Assembly: GCA_905182995.1 (NCBI GenBank)
Contig: CAJJDP010000008.1
Coordinates: 638,506-702,505, forward strand
Reading direction: 5' to 3'
DNA: 64,000 nt
Source of the DNA: Paramecium octaurelia
Lineage: Eukaryota > Ciliophora > Oligohymenophorea > Peniculida > Parameciidae
This document shows positions 51,301 to 62,300 of the stretch, piece by piece (within the stretch, counting starts at the first letter, position 1; each line of letters begins with the position of its first letter). The notes under the pieces are model-generated. The model did no database searches and had not been told where the DNA came from. It saw nothing but the letters and a program-made list of their open reading frames with translations. The position numbers and the translations under genes are program-made.

Positions 51301-53537
51301 TAATCCATAATAATCCAAATGTTTGCCCCCAAATATCATTTTTATGTAAGAAGGAGGAATGTGAGTTGCATCAATTTCAACTCTGTAAATTCCATTCCCT
51401 TCTCCATAGCTAGCAACATATCCTACAGCCTTTCTTAAAGGACTGCTATACGAGAACATCACAAAATACCACATTCCATCCATGTTCTCGTTTAGTACTA
51501 TAGCCTTATCCTTAGTTTTTACCTTGTCACTTGTATCATAGGTACTAAACACAAAAGAATTATCAAATAGAAAAATAGCTAAGGCTCTATCCCCATAAAA
51601 TGAAAAATCTTCAAACTCCTCATTTGTAGTCATTCTAGAAAGGAAATAATACTCTCCCTCTTCTCTAGCATGCTCTTTAGTGCCATGTTCACAATATCTC
51701 ACCCAATAACCATAACCATACTCAGATGAATCTTATAATAATGCTCTATCATTAAATTCAAACTATTCTGTAGCTTCTCCATCGAATTCAGAATCCTAAT
51801 ATTTTGTATTTACAGCCACAATTTTTCTTTCTTAAACCCTTCCGATATTAGCTTTATGTTTTGGTGGTTGGAAGGCAGTTGGTTCATTTACATCAATGTC
51901 TTCTCTGAATGATTATATTTTGAATGATCTCTCATCCTCAATTTATTATTATCTTATTTTCTTAGGGTCTTCTGGTTCTGATTGTTCTTCTAATGGCTTT
52001 TTATTACTTTCAGAAGTTCTCTAAACCTTTGTCGATTAAATTGAATCAACTTTTTCTTCAACCTCAGCTTCTCCTTAATCTGATTGACTATTGTCAGTTC
52101 TCTAAACCTTTGTCGATTAAATTGTATCAAATTTTTCTTCAACCTCGGTTTCTCCTTCATCTGATTGACTACTGTCAGAGGTTCTCTACACTTTTGTAGA
52201 TTAAATTGTATCGACTTTTTCTTCAACTTGAGTTTCTCCTTCATCTGATTGATTTTCTTCTTATATTGAGTTATCACTACTTTCAGAGGTTCTCTGCACT
52301 TTTGTCGATTAAATTGAATTAAAATTTTCTTCAACTTAAATGTCTCCATCATCTGATTAATTTTATGCTTCTATTTGTTTATTACCACTTTCAGAGGATC
52401 TTTACACTTTTGAGGATTAAATTGTATTAAATTTTTCTTCAATCTAGGTTTCTCCTTCTCCTTAATTATTATTATCATTTGAAATAATGGTATCAGATGA
52501 ATGATATTCCTAATTATCTAAATCTTCGACTTTGACAACTTTTACAGCTTATATGACATTTTCAATTTCAGTTTCAGTTTCGGTTTTTTAAGACTCAGAA
52601 TTTTAAATTTCATTATTATTCAAATTATCATCACCAGAGTTCTTCTATTTTCCATCAATCTCATGCCCCAAAGCAATATATCTTTAATTACTTTTAATTT
52701 CCTAATTTATATCATTTGACTCATCCTTATTCAATTGATCACTTTATTTTTTATAAATCTAATGATATGGTTCATTATCAAAATCATCAATTAGTGATTC
52801 TAAATCCTCTTCTTCAAAATAATAATATATTATTTCTCCTGGTATTTCATCATAGTAAATAATATCCTCTTCTGAATCCTGTTCATTTTCAAAAATTCTT
52901 CTTACCTTTTTGATATCCTATTAGCATAATCTCCTTAACGTGTTAAGTTATGTAACTTTTTATCTCAAATTTAATGTTCTCTAAACATATTAACACTGAT
53001 TCAAATATTGATATATTTGCTCTTAAGTCTTTCTCAAATGAGCAATAATTTAATTTGCCAATTATATTTTCTCCTAATTTGCTACTATATATTTTCATTT
53101 TACTTTATGTAGCATTCAATTAGCCAACATATTCAAGAGCATCTTCGACTCTGCAGGCAGCCCACTTATTTTGAATAAAAATATTCTAAAGAGACTATTC
53201 AATTTTTTATTATATTTCCACCAACATAGTTGAATGAATTGCAGACATCGTGCCTTTTGCTTTCTCAACTATATTTATGATTGTATTGATTATCGCTAAA
53301 TCTTTTATCAATTACTCTCGATTATCAATGATATCAATCCATCTCTCTAATTCAGCAATGATGAAATCGAAATTAGCATGGCAACTCAAGCGAGAAACAT
53401 CTATATTATATGCTTCATTGTATGTCAGCCCTATCTATTTGTGCAACAATACCTCGAGTTCGGAGCTCTGATGCTTCTAATTTCGAAGAAATGGCTACAA
53501 CGATCAATAGAATGAAAGTTATAAAGGTTTTCTTCAT
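45333..53537 (-). CDS. Giant secreted protein with acidic repeats and ten lectin-like modules
   Basis: About 8.2 kb, probably 2,600-2,700 residues, read from ATG 53537 to TGA 45333-45335. It begins MKKTFITFILLIVVAISSKL, a clear signal peptide. Introns at about 53429-53450 and 52918-52939 are supported; others were not fully mapped. After about 230 residues of helical, Cys-containing sequence comes an acidic Glu/Asp/Gln region with a degenerate repeat (52012-52470), then ten modules of about 205 residues (45690-51720). The modules carry WxYVYFGYxR and FGPGSFI-type motifs and resemble concanavalin A/laminin-G-like jelly rolls; that fold call is inference. The end (PYDPKQHRDYDKQGQ then TLCINVVVILAINSAK) includes a short hydrophobic stretch that could anchor it. 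A surface adhesin, glue or matrix role is plausible. Whether it is one gene or two adjacent ones needs transcripts. Confidence 0.65.
45690..51720 (-). repeat. Ten tandem ~620-bp modules in the giant secreted protein
   Basis: The motif encoding YFGYx recurs at about 45715, 46340, 46955, 47620, 48250, 48865, 49525, 50140, 50815 and 51460, a spacing of 615-675 bp (205-225 residues). Within each unit there is also a Gly-Asp-Arg-(V/T)L segment (PGDRVLLI, IGDRTLAVF, YGDRALAIF) and a Gly-Pro-Gly-Ser-(Y/F) segment. The copies are diverged, so the array is old. Confidence 0.8.
52012..52470 (-). repeat. Degenerate 26-36-residue acidic repeat, about five copies
   Basis: Plus-strand landmarks gattaaattg recur at about 52034, 52114, 52198, 52305 and 52412. 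The encoded unit is roughly VEEKFDTIQSTKVQRTSES followed by QSDEGET. Several unit lengths (about 80, 85 and 107 bp) show internal deletion. Low-complexity linker inside the giant secreted protein. Confidence 0.8.
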
Positions 53538-54476
53538 TTTAGAAAAAATATAAAATATATACCGTTTTTATAGGTATTAAAATTCATACTACTCGAGCCT
53601 TTAAATTCAGTTTCACTTTCTTCTATAAAAATTGCTAGTTTTAGATTGAAATCTGATCACTTACTGTTTGATTATATTAACGTCTTATGAATTACAAACT
53701 TAAATATCAGCATCATCATTAAACTATAATGCTAAACTTTATCAAAACTAATTTCTTATTGAAATAAAGAAGAATTCTAATCAATCAAATATTTGCATTA
53801 GTTATGGTTTAATTATAATAAATCTATTAAATATCTTATTTGAATAATCCAAAGGTTAATTTTTCTTATAGATCTAATGATTAAATTTATTTTGATTGGG
53901 AAAAATGTTAAAAATCAGAGTCTCAAATACTTTAAACAACTAAAATTATATGATCTTACTATTAAATTATGATCATCATCCAAAGATTTATAATAAGAAT
54001 GTAAACTAATTTTTTCTCATTTTTTAACTGCTATTAATATGAGCATCAGCTTTGCGTTTAATTAATAATTTATTACTTTTAAGTATTTTATCGAGTACTA
54101 CCCTAATTCTAAAATAAAGCTAAATAAAGCTTTAGGAAAATATAATCCATTGAATAGAATTAGTATTTGAAATACTGTAAGTTTGATCCTAAAATTGTTG
54201 AACAATTTTAATTAACTTAAAATTTTAATATTTCATTAAAGAATACTGAAGGGAGCTTGAGAATAATCTACACAGATCCCTCATTTTTGATGATTAATTT
54301 TTTGATTTTTTATTTATGCTCAAGCATTAAACTTTTCTAACTTAATTAATTTTCATATTAAAGATAAGAACTCTTAAAATTCTATGAATTTGGCTGGGCT
54401 TCTTTATTTTATTTTGATTTATGTTTATAATGAGTAAAATTAAAATAGTAAATAATATTTATAATTCTAATTAATT
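53538..54476. other. Intergenic, divergent promoter region
   Basis: About 940 bp of AT-rich sequence between the giant secreted-protein gene (minus) and the coiled-coil gene at 54477 (plus). No gene, RNA or repeat recognised. It should carry both promoters. Confidence 0.45.
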
Positions 54477-56060
54477 ATGTCATTCAAGAACACGTAGTAG
54501 TATAAAGATTAAAAGTTTACTAACCACCTAAACGATTGTGAAGCAATTTCAGAAATAAAGGTGAAATTAGAGAATGTACCTGAAAATCCAGCTTAATTAG
54601 ATGATTAAGCAGCTGAACTTATAGAATCATAATCTTAAATAAAATTTTTTCTAGAAGAGCTTGATAATAAGCAATAGGATGAGTTCTAATAGGATATAAA
54701 AGATGACGAAGTTGAAGAATATGAGCCGATTCTTAATACTTAAACTTAGGTTGATTAGAAATTGATATATTAATAATAACAACAACAAAAATAAAAGCAA
54801 ATCGAGACATTTCAATAAGTCAAAGAAAAATTATAAAGTAAACAGATAGAGCCTCTCCCATCGGACAATAAATTAAATCAAGATATAATTTAAGATGATA
54901 TTGACATTTCTCAGAGTAAATTATGCAAAAGTTTGTTAAAGAACATAAATGACTAAGGAAATAATGAGGATACTGAGTTAATAGCCTAGCTTTATAGTGA
55001 AATAAACGAAATGAGACAAAGAAATAAAGAAATGCAGATATAAAAAGACTTCTATCAATCAGAATTGAAAAGAGTGTAAGAGCAATATCAAAAAGATCTA
55101 AATAAATAGAAATAGATTTTTGAAAATGAAATAGCTTCTTTGAAAGCATAAATAAGTTTAGCTAAAAAATTAACAAAGCAGGAGACATAAAATTTAACTA
55201 CAGTAACATTTTAAGAAAGATAAGTAATTTTGAAGGATTTGATGAATAAAATAAAAGAATAATAAGATAAAGTATAATAAGATAAAGTATAAGAGGGACA
55301 TTTGAATTTTAATGAGAAGCCTGTTAATCACATAAAGCAAAATAATGAACTAACTTTAAATCCATAAATATAAAATTAAAAACTACTTTAAGTTGTGGAT
55401 TTGGAGCATGAAAAATTATAAGACGCGGATAAGGCTTCGTAAAAGGAAGAACCATAGCAAGTAGACAAGAAAAAAAAAAATGCCAAATAACAGGAATCAC
55501 CATAAAAATAAAAAATTGCTGTGGAAAAATAAGTCAACCCACCTCCTCCTAAAAAGTCGACAAAACAAGTTAGAAATACTAATCCTGAAATCAAATAAGA
55601 TCAATAAAAATAAGCCCCATAAGTGAAAGCAGAAAACTAAAATGAATCAAATAGAGATGCATTACTTAATAAATAAGCTGCAGAAAACCCTGACGATTTT
55701 TTCAATCGTTTATCAAATCAAAGTTAATAAATTGGATAAGATTCATAGGTTGTTTTTTAAGGTTAAAAAAATCAAGTAAAATAAACTAAAGAAGATCATA
55801 AAGAAGAAAATTTGAATTAAGCAGAACTTGAAACTTCTGAGAAGTAAAAAAAACAAGAGACTTTATAAAATCCTATTGATGATAATTTATTAAGTAATGA
55901 AAAGAAGTCCTAAATGGCTCAATAAGATCCATTCTCTCAAAATCATAGCTAAATACAGAATTAAAATTCTGTAAAGGCATAAAAACAGATTCCCAAATAA
56001 AGGAGAATAAATCAGGGAGGCAATAGCATATAAAATGTTCCAAGTTCCTTGTTTGATTGA
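54477..56060 (+). CDS. Lys/Gln-rich coiled-coil protein of unknown function
   Basis: A single uninterrupted 527-residue ciliate-code frame, ATG 54477 to TGA 56058-56060, with no intron found. An acidic first third (ESQSQIKFFLEELDNKQQDE) with a poly-Gln run is followed by a central coiled coil (ELIAQLYSEINEMRQRNKEM, KRVQEQYQKDLNKQKQIF) and a Lys/Pro/Gln-rich tail with PPPPKKSTKQV. The mix of helix and basic tail is common in ciliate cytoskeletal proteins, but no family is recognised. Minus-strand hydrophobic frames over it (54820-55149, 55388-55594) are shadows. Confidence 0.7.
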
Positions 56061-56361
56061 ATCAAACATTATGAGTTTAATTATATATTAAAATATGATA
56101 AATAATATAAATCATACAATCTGTAATATTAAATTGAATCGCATTTTTCTCTAAGCATCATATTTCTTAAAACATAATTTAAATAAAGCAATAAAGCTGG
56201 ACATTAAAATTTTGAAAAAAATATATGTAAATTTTTATTTTCAGGTATTTTGTCTTATTATTTCCAAAATGATTCTTCGGTAAATTTTTAAGACAATTTA
56301 TTTGGAGACAGTTTAATTTAAATTATACTGATTAATTTCAAACGAATCCAAAGCCAAAATA
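56061..56361. other. Intergenic between convergent genes
   Basis: About 300 bp of very AT-rich sequence. No feature recognised. Its left border depends on the uncertain stop of the giant repeat gene. Confidence 0.35.
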
Positions 56362-59300
56362 TCAAAAAACTGACTCATTAATAATAATCAATTTATCTGT
56401 ATCAATATTAGATGAGGTTATCTAAAATTTAAAGAAAAAAATTGTTTGAAATAACGTAGAAATTGACATTAACGTAAAAAAATATTAATCACTTTTTTGA
56501 TTTTTGAGAATATGATCCCATTTTTTTAAATTACTATTATATTTTGTCTTTTTTTTAGGCAGCTAATTAATTGCTTGAATTTTAAATAGAACTTTATGAT
56601 GCATTTTAACTTTAATTAACCTTAAATATTAAATTATTTTTACTGAAGGAACTTCTTATTATCTATTACTCTTTTGAGTGCTTTAGTTGGTGTTTTAACC
56701 ACTTTTTTTTTTATCTTCACTTTGGTAGGAAAATTTTTGTTATGCAACACTAAATTATTATTTTTATTTTTACTATTTTGTTTATTAAGGTTAAGGACTG
56801 ACTACAGTTTTGATGGTTGAGCTACGGGAATTCGATCCCCTGGCTAATTATTAAGATTGAGGAAGTGAAGAAATAATAATTGAAGTAGATGGAGCTTATG
56901 CAGCTCTAACTGGTTAACCAGATTTGATTTAATTTTAAGATAATTACTATTATTCTTTTTGTGGAGTACTAGTGAATGAGTTTCTAAAATTGAGTTATTT
57001 TGGTAATATTTATGATTGAGATTTAACTAATGTCCTTGATCCTTTTTCATCAGGGCTTAATTCTATAGGCTCAGCTTGTTAACCTTATTCAGGAATATGT
57101 TCCATTGCTTAAATTTTATTTTCAGTGAGCATCTAATTATATTTTATGATGTCATCCTCATTGAATTCTATAAAAGTTTTTAGCCTATGTTCATTGAGAG
57201 AGGCAAATCCACATCTCGTTCCAAATTTTTTTATTAATCTAATCGCTTTTGAGAATCTCTCATATTATTAACTAGTAGATATATGTATTTTTTACTTTTT
57301 ATGGCAAATTTCATCAAATCCAATTTTAACTTTAACTAAAATCATTTTTTAAAGAAGTCTTTTTATGATTTTGATGCCTATTACAGAGTTAGAACTCATA
57401 TTGTAATCTTGGTCTGAAAAGGGACTGGATGAGCTTCTATTGTTTTTGTCAGATCCAACTCTATTTCGCAGGATATCTTATTGGGATTATTTTTTGCTAT
57501 GATCCTTTCTCTCTAATTATTTTAAAAACATTTTATCTGTTTCGGATATATCTGAAATATTTGTTCTATTAATTATTGCTTGATCATCCATAAATTATTC
57601 ATGTAATTATTGTTAACCTTTATTTGTTCCTTGAGTTTTATTATATTAGTCGCTAACATTTATTAAAGATTTAGATTTAGTTATTTATGTTTACTCTATA
57701 GCTTAAATTAGTGATAGTTAAGAGGAGCTCGATTTACTCTTCTTAAGATTTGGTTCTTAATATTTTGGGATTTTTAATTAAACATTTGGGTTATCATTTG
57801 CTTAGATTATTTTTACATAATTTCCTTCTCTATTTTTGCTAAAATCACAATTTTTATAGAACGCCAAAGATCGATTAGAGACTTTAATTCTACGAACTAA
57901 AGTTTGATCTTAACCGAGCTGCTCCTTCAAATCTTCCCCAAAAACTAATTCCTCGTCTTTATAGTTTTTTCTTGTAATGATGATTTTTTATTTGTTTCCT
58001 TTTCCTTCTTTTACTACCTCCTCAATCATTTAGAAAGATTCATTCTTGCTTAAAATTCGTTGCCAAATGTTGCTACTCTTTTCACACCAGCCTTTTTTCA
58101 TTAAATCTGATGGGGAATTTGACTCAACAAATTGTCTACTTAAAATTACAATATCCTCTTCCTACTCATATAAATCATCTCCGATCTCTGGATTTTATTC
58201 TGCTTCATTTGTTTTTCTTTGTAAGCGACGCTCCACTTTTTTTGTTTAAGGGTTCAATATTAAAATTTCTTCTTCTATAGTTTTTAATTATTGTTGGTTT
58301 CTTTTTTCACTAGAACTTGCAAGAAACTTATCTGTTCTGGATCCATCAAAATCTGGAACCCTTATTCCTTAGCTATTCAGCTCTTCATTAGATCGATATT
58401 ATGAGTCTCTTTACTCCTAGCTGTCCTCATCAATTTAATACATTTATCTCTTTATATTTATGTTTGCATGCTATTTAAAATATTCCTTTGGAGCATCAGT
58501 AACCTTTTTCCAGCTTGATAAACTATCTATTTAAAATTAATTTATAACTTTTCTTTATCTGATAATAAAACCATTAGGTTATTTTTCATTTAAGTTTCTT
58601 CCAATCTATACTTCTGTAATGTTGACCTATTTTTATATAGCAAATAATTCTGTCTAACCTGATTTTTGATTTGTAATTTCAACAATTTCTTCTACAAATT
58701 AGTATGGATTATAATCTAAATCAAGATTTGTAACAATCCTTCGACTTATTATTTGATTACCTTCAGAATCCTATTCTTTTAATCTTTTTCCAATTTATCT
58801 CTTTACATTGTAAGGAAACTTTAATTAAATTATTTCCATTTCATTAGTTTTTGGATTTAATATTTAATGTTCTTCTTCAAAATATTAAGAATCTTAATTA
58901 ATTAATTATTGGGCTAATGCTGAATTGCCAGTAGATTAATCACCAACTTTTTTTAAAATTCCTTAATTATCTTTAACCCATCCTTCTTATTTTAGAGCAG
59001 TTAAGGTTTAGTTATTTTAAATAACTTTTCTTGATAAAACAAAACCTCCATCAGTTCTATTAATTTTGCCTTCTCCATTTATAAAGGGTCTTCTTTCAAC
59101 TATTAGTTTTTATTATCCGTCCTTGTCAGTTAAAAGCACTTCCTCCTCTATATATTACTCAGGCTCCTATACTGATAGTTATTTTACTAAAGTTCCGTTT
59201 TTTTATTTAATCCATCCTGTAGTAGAATTATTATCAACTATTTTTCTTGACAAAATTGTATTTCCTAAAGGATCTACTTCTTATATGGAGTCTCCCATAA

Positions 59301-62300
59301 CAAGATTATCTTAGATTTACCTTCTTATAAGCTTTCTTTCTAATTAACCAGTTTCCTTATTAAAACTTAAAATTTCTTCTTCTATATACTTGGAAGGCTC
59401 AGATGAAGCTATCACTTTTTCCATCAATCCTTCTTTATTAGTTATCCACCCTTCTTTTTTTTTGGTTTCTGAAGAGATATTATTTGGAACAATTTTTCTA
59501 GAAACTACTTTATAGCCTTATTATTATTCATCTAGTTCATCTCCAAATAGGGTTTTGTTATCCTCAATATAGGGTTTTCTTATTAGCTTTCTCTCCTGCT
59601 TTCCAGTAGTTTAGTTAATAATTAGAATTTCCTCTTCAATGAACTATTTTGGCTCAGAAAAGCTTACTAATCTAGTCAACTTACCTTATTCAAATTTCCA
59701 TCCATCTTTTTATTATTATTTAATTGGAGATATATTATCAATTATTTTTCTAGATAAAATGTATTTTCCTTCCTTATCAATTTCAGTTAGATTATCTCCA
59801 GTTTTTAGATTTTATGAATTTGGTGACAATGGCCTTCTTATTAATTTTCTTTCAAGTTGTTAAGTTTATGGATTCATAACTAAAATTTCTTCCTCTATAT
59901 ATTTGGTTGGTTCAGCTTCACTTATTATTTACTCTAAATTTCCATCCTTTTTCTGTTACCACCCTTATTAATTTAAATTATCAGATGAAAATTAATTTTA
60001 TATAATCCTTCTAGAAATAACTATTTCACCATCCTTTCCTTACTCGTTTAAACGATCTCCATAAGTAATTTATTCATTAATTTAATATACTGGTTATCTT
60101 ATTAATTTGCGCTCTTGTTTTCCTGTTTAAGGATTAATTATTAATATCTCTTCTTCAACGAATTATTCAGGTTCCTCTTATGAAATAATTTTCTCAAGAG
60201 TACCATTTTATCCTTTTTACCAATCTTTTTGAACTTAAGAAAGGGATTAAGTATTATCAACAATTTTTCTCGATAAAATTCGGTTTCCGTCCTTATCTAC
60301 TTCATTTAAATTACTTCCTATCTCAGAATTTTCCTTCGTTAAAGGTCTCCTTATTAATTTTCTCTGCAATCCATTTTCCCCATAACAAAGTACTTCTTCC
60401 TCAACATACTTAGTTGGCTCACTTTAGGCTAATTAAATTTCCAATTGTCCCTATTTTTGTTACCAATCTTTCATTTAATCCATAGGTTATTCATTAGAGA
60501 TTATTCTTCTTGCAACCACTTTTCTAGTGCCGTCACCTTCTTGAAGATTCTCTCCTATCTCGCCAATTTCTGATTCAGTCAAAGGTCTTCTAATTAATTT
60601 TCTTTCTTATTTCTAAGTTCTGGGATTTATTACAATGATCTCTTCCTCAATGAATGCTTCTGGTTCTTACACCGAGATCACTTTCTCTTATTAACCATTA
60701 CTTAATTAAACCCAGTTGGAGTCAATTGGCTAATTATTTTATACAATCTTTCTTGAAACTACTTTATTTCCTTTTTAATCTTTTTCTATTACTGCTCCAG
60801 TTTGTAATTTGTTGTCTTAGGGTAGGTATGGTCTTCTTATTAGTTTTCTTTAAACGACTCCATCTTCGCCTTAAACTAATATTTCTTCTTCAACATATTT
60901 TACAGGCTCAGGCTGAAATCTGATTTCCATATTTCCATCACTATTCTTTACCCAACCTTACTATTTCAAAGCTTAATTTGATTGATCATTTTACACAATT
61001 TTTCTTGAAATTACTTGTTTTCCATTTCCTAAATCTTCTTGTAAATTCTACCCCATTTACAAATTATCTAATTCTTCATTATTCATAGGTTTTCTGACAA
61101 TTTTTCTCTCTATTTTTCCTGTTTTTGGGTTGATTTGAATAATTTCTTCTTCAATATATTGCTCAGGTTCTTTGGAATTTATGATAATCTCTTCTTATTT
61201 ACCAACATTTTACCATTATTATTTGGCTGCTTTAGGTTGAAGATTGGATTCTATTTTACGGGAAAGCACTTTATTTCCATTCTTATCCACTTCATTTAAT
61301 TAATCACCTTCTTGGATTTTTCCTCCCAAATAAGGTTTCCTCACTAGTTTTCTTTCCATCATACCTGTTTCATTATTTAATGATAAAACTTCCTCAGTAA
61401 TATATTGAGAAGGTTCAACGCCCAAAGATTATTCATAATTTCCATCACTATTTTTTTTCCACTTCGAAGAAGTGAGAGATAAATCATTATCAACAATCTT
61501 TCTAGAAACTACATAGCAACCATCACCTAAATCTTCCAAAATTTCTTCTCCCTCTAGAATGTTCCCATCATTATCCAAAGGTCTTCTAATAATTTTTCTC
61601 TCTTATTTTCCACCTTATCTCATGATAATAATTTCTTCTTCAATGAATTAAGTTGGTTCTTGAATGGATAAGGTTATTTCATAATTTCCTTAATTATTTT
61701 TCCATCCTTCCTTCTCAACTTACTATGTTGATGATGTATTTTCAATAACCCTTCTTGCTAGAATTTTATTTCCATTTGAATCTGTTTCTTATAAATTATT
61801 TCCAACGTTCTAACCAGGCTAATATTATTTTCTTACTAATTTTCTTTCCATCTTTCCTGTCTTTTCATTCATTACTAAAACTTCTTCCTCAATAAATTTA
61901 GCTGGTTCATTCTGAATGATTAATTTTTCCAATTATCCAGTTTTCTAATTTTTCTTCCATTCACTTAAAGAACTGTCATTTTAAACAATTCTGCGAGATA
62001 CTACTTTTTGGTTATTGCCAATTGATTCGTTCAATTAATCTCCAATTTCCTCCTCATTTTCATAAGGACGTCTTATTAATTTGCGCTCTTGTTTGCCTGT
62101 TTTAGGATTGATGATTATTATCTCTTCTTCAACAAATTGTTCAGGTTCCCCTTATGAAATAATTTTTTCAAGAGTACCATTTTATCCTTTTTACCAATCT
62201 TTTTGAACTTAAGAAAGGGATTAAGAATTATCGACAATTTTTCTCGATAAAATTCGGTTTCCGTCTTTATCTACTTCATTTAAGTTACTTCCCATCTCAG

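Noticed and set aside
56812-56850. tRNA-like T-arm (aattcgatcccc)
   Set aside because: No matching acceptor, D or anticodon stems around it; it falls in the C-terminal coding part of the giant repeat gene.
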